From NCBI GenBank assembly GCA_015179025.1, contig WHUX01000421.1:1-29311 (forward strand): 29,311 nucleotides of DNA, in the 5' to 3' direction. The translations under genes and the position numbers were made by a program. The DNA comes from Terfezia claveryi. Taxonomy: Eukaryota; Ascomycota; Pezizomycetes; Pezizales; Pezizaceae. Shown in pieces: positions 19,784-28,916 of the stretch. Every line of letters begins with the position of its first letter. Position 1 is the first letter of the stretch. Under the pieces are notes generated by a model, which searched no databases, was not told where the DNA came from, and saw nothing but the letters and a program-made list of their open reading frames with translations.

Positions 19784-20887
19784 TTACTCCGTATCCGCTC
19801 CGTCAAAATTAATGTCCAAATCCCCGCTCCTGTTGTCCAAATCTCCACCCTTTTCATCTATATCTCCACTCTCTCTAGTTCATTATCAACAATTGGGTCC
19901 AATGGCCCTGCCAACTCTATGGAAGAATCTCTTAATTGGCTCCCTTCACGATGGCATTTGTGTACTGGCACATTCAATCTGTCGTATGAGTGCTCTAGCT
20001 CCTTTCTCAATTCTGCCTCATATTTGGCTTCATCTTCGACCTGTGGTACGTTAACGGGTTCTCGTTCCAAAATCCTTACTTGAGCTGCAATTCGACGTGC
20101 CAGGTCAGCCTTGATGTTATTCACAACAAGCTCCTGTATTACTTTTGGATGTATCTCCCATGTATTCTTGAGTCTCTCATATGTGCCTGTTTCACGTTAG
20201 TCATTTTCCAACGCAGTGAGAACTTTCGCCCCTCATTATAGGTCATGCACAACTTACACCAGGCAGTCTCATATTTAAACTCCTACATCATTGGAGCAAT
20301 CTCGCCCTTCCTCTATGCCTTCAAACTATGATGCAAGGCTAATGCCACAAAGCATATAAAGACACCATTTATCTTATATAGGAAATCTGGGTCCCTATTC
20401 CCCTACATTTTTGAGCCCTGGAAATACCACTGATATATAATCGCAATGATCTCCTTGGTACGGAAGCGACCCTTAAGTTCCTTTACAACTATTCATGTTG
20501 GATCTTGGACTATAAGGCTACTCGTACTAGGATCTGCAACTCCATCAACTTACACTGCGACTGCTTTGCCTACAGATAAATAGATCCCCATCTAGGAAGT
20601 ACTTAACCTGGGTCTTCATGCTTTCCTTTGGTAACCAGCCAATATCATACACCCTCATAATGCTGGCTCAACATTCAAATACAAGATGTGATCTTGTTCG
20701 GGATTGTACAGCTTTGAGCTATTTCCAATTAGCAAGCCGACGCAGCAAAACGGATTTGGTACTATACAAAGGTATCCACCTCCTTTATTTGTTCCACATA
20801 GTGTGGCTCCGTTTGGGCCTTAGACCAAGCATGCTGTATCAGTAGGAGTATTTCCCCAAGTGTTAACAGTGGTTTCCTGTATAATGT
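19784..20887 (-). pseudogene. DUF6532-like fungal protein relic, C-terminal part (split by element B)
   Basis: On the minus strand this continues a frame that begins at 27019 and is cut by element B. The B-proximal part reads GEILLLIQHAWSKAQTEPHYVEQIKEVD. Further on comes a FRTKEIIAIIYQWYFQG block, then NGVFICFVALALHHSLKA and an EFKYETAW segment. The hydrophobic ALALHHSL.AW pattern and helical layout recall the DUF6532 family of expanded fungal proteins of unknown function. After a frameshift near 20190 the frame 20124-19858 is open (NIKADLARRIAAQVRILE); after another near 19865 it ends in an Asp-rich tail at TAA (19786-19784). At least six internal stops are present, including TGG-to-TAG and CAG-to-TAG types. 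The coding relic is clear; the family name is tentative. Confidence 0.55.
20883..20887. repeat. Left target-site duplication of element B (AATGT)
   Basis: AATGT precedes the 5' LTR and is repeated exactly at 26638-26642 after the 3' LTR. Confidence 0.95.
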
Positions 20888-21027
20888 TGTCACGGCGTTA
20901 ATTTACTTGCGAGGTATTTGACACCCGAACAGGCTTGTTCGAGTGTCAGCGTGGTATTTGACACCCGAACAGACTTGTTCGGAGTGTCTTAATACTAGAA
21001 GGGATTAGGGAGGTGGATCGCGGAGTA

Positions 21028-21052
21028 TCACCTGCGATCGCAGGTGACGTCA
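21028..21052. promoter_or_regulatory. Palindromic box plus CRE/ATF-type TGACGTCA in U3
   Basis: The 20-bp palindrome (core CCTGCGATCGCAGG) shares its last three bases with a perfect TGACGTCA, the cAMP-response/ATF-CREB consensus that bZIP factors bind in fungi. The same arrangement is unchanged at 4588-4612 and 26387-26411. Its place about 40 bp upstream of TATATA fits an upstream activating site. Function is inferred. Confidence 0.55.
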
Positions 21053-21091
21053 AGTTAGTCGGGTGCCACTCCTTTGGCCACGGCAATCGTG

Positions 21092-21097
21092 TATATA
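21092..21097 (+). promoter_or_regulatory. TATA box of the element B 5' LTR
   Basis: TATATA follows the palindromic box and lies about 40 bp before the ACGCAACGT motif proposed as the transcript start region. The other two LTR copies read TTTATA and TACATA at this site. Confidence 0.5.
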
Positions 21098-21280
21098 GGA
21101 AGCCGTAATTGTCATTTCTTGTTCTTGTTCTTTACGCAACGTCTTGTATTATTACCTTTGTAATACAGACTCTGCCTTTTGTCTTGATACTTCAATCTAC
21201 AGTTATAGTCTCGTCTTCATGCGCTCCTTGGAGTCACGTCTTTAGTTATAGCCACAGCCAACGACTTACGCCATTACACT

Positions 21281-21289
21281 ACGTTGCGT
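21281..21289 (+). other. Candidate self-priming primer-binding site
   Basis: Two bases after the 5' LTR lies ACGTTGCGT. It does not start with TGG and so does not match a tRNA 3' end. It is the exact reverse complement of ACGCAACGT at 21134-21142 within the LTR, just downstream of the TATA box. Tf1/sushi-type elements are known to prime reverse transcription from the folded-back 5' end of their own mRNA, and this layout matches that scheme. Confidence 0.5.
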
Positions 21290-21327
21290 CGATATACTCC
21301 ACTGAGCGCAACCCCTAGCTATGAACA

Positions 21328-22531
21328 ATGACTCAGCCCGTTGTTGAATTGCCGGCCGCTATTGTAGACCTAGTTCCTCGTTTGCGAACTGCGTTGAATT
21401 CAGCAAACCAGGATTACACCGGAATACTCAATGAAACCATTACCCTATTAGATCAGCTATTAGGGCTACCAGACCGACGACAAGATGTCGTAAGATTACG
21501 AACCCAAGTAACGAACTTAACGAATCAACTCACGGCACGGCAACAAGAAGACACAACCTTATGCATAGCCACTCAAGAGTTACGAAATGAAGTAACTACT
21601 CAAGAGACAGTGATTAATGAGCTTCGAACGCAGTTGGAAGATATGAGGGCTATCAATGCGACTTTGGCTCGGTTACAACCAGGAGAAGGAGGGGGTCGTT
21701 CGGAGAAGATACCCAACCCAGAAAAATTCTCTGGAAAAGATCGAAATAAGCTGCGTCCTTTCCTCACCCAACTACGACTAAAGGCTGCTACTTATAGTGA
21801 TGAACAAGCAAAACTACGACTAGCAGTAAATTCCTTGGCTGAAGATGCCCTAGATCAGGTTACCCCTTATGTTGAAAACGATACGGTGAACTTAACCAAC
21901 CTAGTAGCACTTATTACTATTCTCTAAAATGCATTCGGCGATCTAAATCGAGTAGCCAACGCAGAGTACAAACTACAAACGATGATTCAGGGGCCAGGGA
22001 GTTCGCTGCTTATTTTGCCGAATTCCAACGATATGCAGCTGAAACGAGTTGGGGTAATACGGCTAAGTTGGCAGCTCTAAAGCGTGGACTTTCCTACCAA
22101 CTACAACAAGATCTCTTCACTATACATCCTGAGCCCATGGAGTTTAATGAGTATGTGGAAGTCTGCCAAAGACTAGATACTCGTCGCCGCGTGCTACAAA
22201 CCCAAATGCATAATCGTGTTGGACCAACGCCCTGAATGATATCACACCCTACCGCTCCCGCTCTAGTTAACCCCCAAATAGTTCAAACTCCGTCTACCTC
22301 GACAGCCACGGGTACTCACCCTGGGCCCATAGATTTGTCTGCAGGAAGGAAGAAGATATCTCCGGAGGAAAAAGCAAAGAGAATGGCTGAAGGAAGGGCT
22401 ATTATTGTGGAGGAATGGGACATGGAGTCAGAACTTGCCCACACGTACAAAAACGTACTCTACAAGCTGCCGAAATGGTTATGGAAACCACGAATAAGGG
22501 ACTAGAAGTTGGGGAACAGGCAAAAGAGTAG
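21328..22531 (+). pseudogene. gag: Element B gag, broken
   Basis: The ATG at 21328 opens 199 codons to a TAA at 21925-21927 (Glu codon in A). Residues about 50-115 form a heptad-rich coiled coil (VTNLTNQL...INELRTQLEDM), then PNPEKFSGKDRNKLRPF starts the capsid domain, which continues in other frames after a 1-bp loss near 21995 (GGGCCAGGG versus GGGCCCAGG in A). A CCHC zinc knuckle lies around 22397-22438: Cys 22406, His 22421 and Cys 22436 have correct spacing, but the first Cys codon lacks its T, shifting the frame there. TAG at 22529-22531, shared with A, may be the natural gag end. Confidence 0.85.
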
Positions 22532-22605
22532 CCTCACCTCAGAGGGATGGCACTGAGCTGAGGCAGAATAAATTTCTGGACTCTTTAAGCATTTCCAGTT
22601 CGTCT

Positions 22606-25600
22606 TTGCAGTCTTCAGAGGAAGAGTTTTTGAATGGGAATCACCTTGTAGTTAGTTGCGAATTAAACGATAATGGTTCCAGAATCCTTACTCATGCTCT
22701 GATAGACTGTGGAGCAACGGGTTATGCATTTATAGACCAGGAATTTGCAAGCCATCATCAACTCCCCCTTTATAAACTTAATAATCCCCGAACACTAGAA
22801 GTCATTGATGGACGACCAATCGAGTCAGGGACAATCACACACATTAGCAAGCTAAAGCTAATAATTGATCAGCACCAAGAGGAACTCCCACTGTTTATTA
22901 CCAAACTAGGCCACTACCCCATAGTATTAGGACTTCCATGGCTATGACGTCATGATGTGAATATCTGTTTCACTAAGAACACTATTACTTTGACTCTGAT
23001 TTTTGCCTCCACCGTTGTTGTGAAAAACCCTCGACCATAAAGGGTATCTCAATTCCAGTTCCAGAAAACCCTCGAATTGCCCTCATTGCAGGATCAACCT
23101 TTAGTCGCCTAGTTAAAAAAGCAAAGCAGGTGGAAACAGCCTTTCGGACAACTATCTACGAGCTTAATATGGCTTTAAAAGATCCTGAACAACAACCTAA
23201 GACGGAGGAGGATAAGATCAAGGAATTAGTACCTTCTGAATACCACGAATTTCTCCCATTATTTTGAAGGCTATTGCGGAAATCCTTCCCCCCCATCAAC
23301 CTTATGACCATAAAATTCCTCTTAAAGAAGGATTTACTCCCCCTTTTGGACCTCTATACTCCCTATCAAAACCAGAGTTAGAGGCTCTTAAAGTATGGCT
23401 GGAAGAAAACTTGTCCAAAGGATTTATTCGTGCCTCTTCATCTCCCGCAGGTGCACCCATCTTATTTGTTAAGAAGAAGGATGGGTCCTTGTGTCTTTGT
23501 GTGGATTATCGTGGTCTTAATGATGGTACTATCAAGAACCGATACCCACTACCCCTTATACTAGAGACTTTGACTAGACTTTCTAAGGCACGATACTAAA
23601 CGGCTTTTGACATTAGTAGCGCCTACAACCTCATCCAGATGGTGGAAGGAGAGGAATGTAAAACAGCGTTCCGAACTTGTTATGGCTTATACGAGACCTT
23701 AGTTATGCCTTTCGGCCTTACAAATGCTCCTGCCAGCTTCCAACATTTTATTAATGATGTTCTCCATCCCTTCCTTAACAATTTCTGTACGGCTTATCTT
23801 GATGACATTTTAATATATAGCGATACCCTCGAAGAACACCAAACACATATTACCAAGGTATTGCAAGCTCTCCAAAAAGCCGGCCTCTACCTAAAACCCG
23901 AAAAGTGTGAATTTCATAAGACCACGATCCACTACTTGGGCATGATTATCTCAGCAGAAGGGATACAAATAGATCCAACTAAAGTTAAGGCAGTAATGGA
24001 CTGGGAATCCCCAATTAACCTTCATAATGCTCGTGCTTTTCTAGGATTCACCAATTTTTATCGCCAGTTTATTAAAGACTTCTTCAAAATTGTAGCCCCT
24101 ATCGTGAAACTAACAAAAAAAATACAACCTGGCATTGGAGCGAAGAATGCCAAAAGGCGTTCCAAAACCTTAAAACAGCATTTACTTCCGCTCCCGTTCT
24201 TCAGCATTTTGATCCTGACCGTGAAATTATAGTAGAAACAGATGCATCAGACTACGTTTCTGCTGGAATTCTTTCGCAATATGACGATAATAACATACTT
24301 CACCCTATTGCTTATTTCTCTAAGAAGCACTCACCAACTGAATGCAACTATGAGATTTATGACAAGGAATTAATAGCTATTATCTAATGCTTCGAAGAAT
24401 GGCGAGCTGAATTGGAATCTACCCCCCATCCAATTAAAGTACTCTTAGATCACAAAAATCTAGAATACTTTATGTCAACAAAGCTCCTCAACTGCCGGCA
24501 AGCTCGATGGTCAGAATTTCTCTCCCGCTTCAACTTCAAGATAGTTTACCGTCCAGGTAAAGCAGGGGGAAAACCAGATGCATTAACAAGAAGGTCAGGA
24601 GACCTTCCAAAGGAAGGAGATGAACGTATAAGGTTTCAAAATCAAGTCGTTCTCAAACCTCATAATTTAACAATCAATGCGACAGTAGAAGAGCTAGGAC
24701 TAGAAGACTTATTTAATAGTGGTTTTGAAGTTGATCCACTGCCAAGGAAGATATTAGTTAAGCTACAACGAGGAGAGAAGCGATCTAAGGACATCTCGCT
24801 AGCCGAATGTAAAGAGGATAATGGAAAGCTAAAATATCGTAGGCGGATATATGTACCAAATTATATGCCTCTAAAGTTACGTCTAATCCAGGACTATCAC
24901 GATATCCCAGCAGTGGGGCATCCAGGGCGATCCAAGACGCTTGAGCTCATCTCGCGACAATATTATTGGCCAAAAATGCATAAGGATGTTAATCAGTATG
25001 TACGCAACTGTCACCCCTGTTAATGTGCTCGAACGATACGACATGCCCCATACGGTATTCTTCGACCACTCGCAATTCCCCAAGGTGCTTGGCAGGATAT
25101 CTCCATGGATTTCATTATTGGGTTACCCTAGTCAAATGGATATAACGCAATTTTGGTAGTAGTATGTCGACTAACTAAAATGTGGCACTTTATTCCCTGT
25201 TGTGATACTACTACTGCAGAGCAATTAGCAGATCTATATGCTCGGCATATCTTCCGCCTCCATGGTCTTCCTAGAACAATTGTATCACACCGTGGGCCTC
25301 AATTCATCTCTCACTTTTGGAAAGCTCTCTGTTAAGTGCTTAAGATTCAATCTCTCCTGTCCACACCGTTTCACCCTCAAACTGACGGCCAGACCGAACA
25401 AGTCAATGCCACTCTAGAACAATATTTACGGGTTTATGTTAATTATTTGCAGGATGACTGGGAGAACTGGTTGCATCTCGCCGAATTTGCAGCTAATAAT
25501 CAAGCTTCTGAAACAACTAGGTCATCTTCCTTCTTTGCGAATTATGGTCATGACCCACTGTGGCAATTTGATTTCGAGGAGAAGCTCATATGACCTGATG

Positions 25601-26172
25601 AGCGGAGTACTATACAGGTGGCCAGGAAGATCAAGGAAATAACGGAACACTTACAAAACGAGATGGCTAGGGCGCAGGCATGGCAACAGGAGCAAGCAGA
25701 CAAAGGACGAGATAATGCTCTAGTATTCAAGGAGGGAGATCTGGTTTGGTTTAATAGCCAGCACATTACAACACAACGGCCAAGTAGAAATCTCGACCAT
25801 AAACGGATTGGCCCCTACAAGATCACAAAGGTCATATCCCCCTATGCATACGAACTCGACTTCCCCGCTAGTGTGCACAATCATCGAGTCCAGCATGTTT
25901 CACTTCTCGACCCAGCAAATGATAATCCCCTACCTGGGCAATACAACCCACCACCTCCACCAGTGATAGTTGATAACGAGGAAGAGTGGCATGTGGAAGA
26001 AATCTTGGATTCTCGTCTTCGGAGGAAGAAATTAGAGTACTTAGTGAAATGGGTAAGGTTCGAAAGACCAGACTGGGAACCGGCAACAAACATCAACAAA
26101 CTCAAGGCTATTGATGACTTCCACAGGCGAAATCTGAGCAAACCAGGACCATTGCCGGAAGACAAAGACTAA
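22606..26172 (+). pseudogene. pol: Element B pol, broken: protease, RT, RNase H, integrase, chromodomain
   Basis: Protease 22606-22947 has LIDCGATG (Asp codon 22705-22707) and VLGLPWL, then a TGA. RT: 23264-23599 gives FVKKKDGSL and VDYRGLND; after a TAA, 23639-24130 gives [14 protein letters not shown] and YLDD (23801-23806). RNase H (about 24140-24600) follows a frameshift in an A-run near 24120 and contains [14 protein letters not shown] and one TAA. The integrase zinc segment (LIQDYHD...CHPC, about 24883-25019) is intact; the core has CAA-to-TAA and TGG-to-TAG stops, the second catalytic Asp is His (SHRGPQF, 25288-25290), and HPQTDGQTE is kept. The last open stretch, 25618-26172, holds the integrase tail and chromodomain (EWHVEEILDS, LVKWVRF). 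Confidence 0.93.
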
Positions 26173-26193
26173 GCCTCAAGGGACTTCGGCAGT

Positions 26194-26206
26194 AAGGAGG
26201 GGATAT
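26194..26206 (+). other. Element B polypurine tract
   Basis: AAGGAGGGGA plus TAT directly precedes the 3' LTR and is identical to the tract in element A. Confidence 0.8.
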
Positions 26207-26637
26207 TGTCACGGCGTTAATTTACTTGCGAGGTATTTGACACCCGAACAGGCTTGTTCGAGTATCAGCGTAGTATTTGACAACCGAACAGGCTTGTTCG
26301 AGTGTCAGCGTGGTATTTGACACCCGAACAGACTTGTTCTGAGTGTCTTAATACTAGAAGGGATTAGAGAGGTGGATCGCGGAGTATCACCTGCGATCGC
26401 AGGTGACGTCAAGTTAGTCGGGCGCCACTCCTTTGGCCACGGCAATCGTGTACATAGGAAGCCGTAATTGTCATTTCTTGTTCTTGTTCCTTACGCAACG
26501 TCTTGTATTATAACCTTGGTAATACAGACTCTGCCTTTTGTCTTGATACTTCAACCTACAGTTATAGTCTCGTCTTCATGCGCTCCTTGGAGTCACGTCT
26601 TTAGTTATAGCTATAGCCAACGACTTACGCTGTTACA
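26207..26637 (+). repeat. Element B 3' LTR (431 bp, one extra 40-bp unit)
   Basis: It starts TGTCACGGCG and ends GCTGTTACA. It carries three 40-bp palindromic units (cores at about 26239-26266, 26279-26306 and 26319-26346) where the 5' LTR and the A LTR have two, which accounts exactly for the 40-bp length difference. The palindrome (26387-26406) and TGACGTCA (26404-26411) are unchanged. Confidence 0.95.
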
Positions 26638-26642
26638 AATGT
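26638..26642. repeat. Right target-site duplication of element B (AATGT)
   Basis: It is an exact copy of 20883-20887. With B and one copy removed, the minus-strand coding frame is continuous across the junction. Confidence 0.95.
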
Positions 26643-27019
26643 GTATTTTGTTACAATCTTTTTTGTAGTGCTAGCAAAGGGTTGCAAAATACTGGGAATC
26701 GCCGAAAATGCTCGCGTGCCTTTTCCAACGCCTGGCGTGAGCACAGCAGCGTCAACGTGTGTTTCCTTGTCTGAATCGGACAAGAAATCGGACGAGGATT
26801 CATTTTTGTTATCCTATGTTGGAATTAGCTTACAATGTAGCCAAAATATTACAATCCATATTCCTCTTCATCGAACAAGATTTCATTCCTGTAAGCAACC
26901 CCAGTTTCAATTCTTGGCCGTGGTCCAATACTAGGAGCTATTGCTTAGGAGGCCTTGCGTTTACGGCTTGCCTACCCTGCTAGCAAAGGGGCTTGTTGAG
27001 AGGATGATTTTCGAACCAT
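26638..27019 (-). pseudogene. DUF6532-like fungal protein relic, N-terminal part (split by element B)
   Basis: An ATG at 27019-27017 on the minus strand begins MVRKSSSQQAPLLAG, a basic, Ser/Gln-rich start, followed by an acidic patch (NEILFDEEEYG) and a Ser/Asp-rich segment (NESSSDFLSDSDKE). Several stops (TAG, TAA) and one frameshift near 26815 interrupt it. The last stretch (TRAFSAIPSILQPFASTTKK, about 26715-26655) is open and runs straight through the AATGT site into the relic at 20887-19784. A disordered, charged N-terminus before a helical domain fits the expanded fungal families of the DUF6532 type. Its product and function are unknown. Confidence 0.5.
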
Positions 27020-27234
27020 TGTAGAGGAAAGACTCGCACAGAAGATTTGAAAGGGTAAAATTCCAACGCACAGCATTTAATGCCTTTATTAAAAACTCAA
27101 ATTGCTAACTAAATCCATCCCCCAAAAATATCCCGACAACCACCCCCCAAAAAAATCCCAATGACCACCTAAAAAAAAAATCCCAATGAACAGACCCTGG
27201 CACAGACCTCTGTGCCTACCTCCACATACTAACC
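27020..27234. other. Intergenic spacer with short degenerate repeats
   Basis: Between the two minus-strand genes lies a spacer with three degenerate units of about 26 bp (27118-27195), each an A-run followed by ATCCC and a GAC/ATGACCAC-like segment. It would contain the 3' end of the upstream gene and the promoter of the relic gene at 27019; no clear signal is identified. Confidence 0.4.
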
Positions 27235-28500
27235 TTATCCCAAAGCCCTCCATGCCTCATTGGCTACCCTTACTCCTTCATCACATGCCGCCTGTCGCCT
27301 CGCCCTGCGAGTATTTCTATCCACCGGGGGAGCTGTAGGATCCACTTCCAGCATAGCTCGCATAGCCGTCATTCCAGCAGTGGTCGGACCCCTGGCTAGC
27401 ACCATTTCCCTGCCATTCTCCGGTTGGGGATCCAGTCCCTGCTGGATATTCCACCCCTCAGAGTCGGAATTGTAGATCTCCTCAGCTGAGTACTTTTCCT
27501 GCTCCTTTCTATTCATTGCATGCAAAGCTCTCTTTTGCCTCTTAATCCGCATTCTGATCTTTAGCTTCTGTGCTTCAAATCCCTCCTGCGTGCGAGGGAA
27601 TGTACGCTTTACAAAGCCGGCAAGATTTTGACTCAAAGAGTTGGAATCCTCTGCAGGGTCCATATACTCCTCTGCTGGATCAAGGAAGTCAGCCTCGAAG
27701 TATGCACCATTGTCTGCCAGTGGACTGTCCGCAACCGGAGGCACCAAAGCTGGATCCCTATAAAGGATAACTTGTACCTGAACAGGTTTTGATGAGGTTA
27801 GCTCTAAAAAGGCTTGCACCTCTTCGTCGGTTTGCAGACGTGTGGCAGGAGGGATTGCGTTGCCTGGGCTTGGGTTCTCTAGTGCCCCATAGATAGCCTG
27901 CACCTTTCTTCCCGCTGGGATTCTTTCTCGGATCTTATCCACAATCTCTAAAAGAGATGCCGATCTCAAAATAGCAACATAGTTGCTTGGAGCTTCATCC
28001 CATTTATACTCCTTACTAATATTATCCTGTACCTCATTGCCACGGGCTAGATCGATGAGGAATAGTCTTACAGGCTTTCGGAAGTCCTCCTGACCATTGT
28101 CCTCTGCATTTCGACCAGTTGCGTCAGCCCCCCCAAACTGGACATCTGGAGCATTAGCAGCCAGGTTTACTACTTGGGCTAACGCATGCCCCTGCTCTAT
28201 GTCTCTGGCCTTTTTAAGCACATCTTGCAAAATCTTATCGAGAGCAGTCTCAGCTGCTCTTTTAATGGCCGCTGCCCTATTTTGGATTAGGGCAATTCCG
28301 GATGCAGGCAGCCCAGTCTCCTGCTGGGCATAGGTTTTGAATTGATGCTAGAGGGCATTACCAGCCTGCCTTTTCCCTGTTATCTTATTAGTCCGTGCCC
28401 ACCCCTTGACCCCGTTTCTCCATTGGGAGTACCGGGGGTCATGCTCCCCCCACCCCAATAGTGCTTTTGCCTGGCTAACTTCTTGCGCTGCAGATGGCAT
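27235..28500 (-). pseudogene. Unknown fungal protein of 421 residues, interrupted by one TAG
   Basis: The minus-strand frame from ATG 28500-28498 to TAA 27237-27235 is open except for one TAG at codon 51 (28350-28348), which could come from CAG by a single C-to-T change. Codons 91-421 alone are open. Residues 1-40 are Trp-rich ([26 protein letters not shown]). About 55-110 are Ala-rich and helical. About 140-250 alternate strands and helices (VRLFLIDL, then [10 protein letters not shown] and [11 protein letters not shown]), which could be a ubiquitin-like/PB1-type fold. About 267-286 are acidic and 311-337 very basic ([11 protein letters not shown]), a possible nuclear localisation signal. 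No family is recognised. Higher GC and few lesions set it apart from the surrounding relics. An upstream exon is possible. Confidence 0.55.
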
Positions 28501-28730
28501 TTAGACGAACTACGTTGGAATTTTAGATACCCCCATTAGAAACTATGCTTTAAGAGGTACTTACATTATTTATGTTGTTAGTTAGTTAGGTGTTAACAAA
28601 ATGGCAAGTGGTAATGGCGGGAAGGTATTCAAGTTGTGATCACGGTAAGTATTGTGAATAGTTAATGAGAATAATTGATTCACGTATCTATGGGGGTATT
28701 TATGGACTCTACAAAGTTGGATATAAGAGT
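28501..28730. other. Upstream region of the 28500 gene
   Basis: It is non-coding as far as can be seen. On the minus strand a GTAAGT at about 28558-28563 could be a 5' splice site of an upstream exon, but no supporting coding is visible. No clear TATA box is assigned. Confidence 0.35.
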
Positions 28731-28914
28731 AGACCATGTTTGCTTTGTCAGCAATCAATATGGCCAGTCACTCTAGTTCTGTATGGCCTACATAAGGCTA
28801 TGACCTTTATGTTAATTATTGGACATGTTTGCTTCAAGCAGTCGGCAATCCACATAGCCATCTATGGCCTGCATAAGACTATGACCTGCATAAGACTATG
28901 ACCTTTGTGTTAAT
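28731..28914. repeat. Diverged tandem duplication of about 90 bp
   Basis: Units 28731-28819 and 28820-28914 share ACATGTTTGCTT, a GGCAATC/AGCAATC block, TATGGCCT.CATAAG.CTATGACCTTT and GTTAAT. The second unit contains an exact 17-bp tandem copy (28871-28887 and 28888-28904, GCATAAGACTATGACCT). Confidence 0.75.
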
Positions 28915-28916
28915 AT

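Larger units (their letters stand above)
20888..21278 (+). repeat. Element B 5' LTR (391 bp)
   Basis: It begins TGTCACGGCG and ends GCCATTACA. U3 holds two 40-bp palindromic units (hairpin cores 20920-20947 and 20960-20988), a 20-bp perfect palindrome (21028-21047) and TGACGTCA (21045-21052). A TATATA at 21092-21097 is intact only in this LTR copy. The small open frame starting at 21109 is LTR sequence and not a gene. Confidence 0.95.
20888..26637 (+). mobile_element. Element B: complete Ty3/gypsy chromodomain retrotransposon
   Basis: It has a 391-bp 5' LTR, gag, pol with C-terminal chromodomain, a polypurine tract and a 431-bp 3' LTR, all flanked by the perfect 5-bp duplication AATGT. Total length is 5750 bp, normal for a fungal chromovirus. 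It is a sister copy of element A (very high identity throughout). The LTRs differ at about a dozen bases besides a 40-bp unit-number difference. Domain order, chromodomain and a candidate self-complementary primer site fit the Tf1/sushi branch of chromoviruses. Stops and frameshifts in gag and pol plus a changed integrase catalytic residue make it non-autonomous. It interrupts a minus-strand DUF6532-like gene. Confidence 0.96.

Noticed and set aside
21109..21318. Open frame beginning MSFLVLVLYATSC and its copy at 26468
   Set aside because: It lies within the LTR (U5 side) and changes between copies by frame-altering differences; it is not a gene of the element.
27260..27770. Plus-strand open frames opposite the 421-residue gene
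   Set aside because: They are antisense shadows of a longer, more protein-like minus-strand frame.
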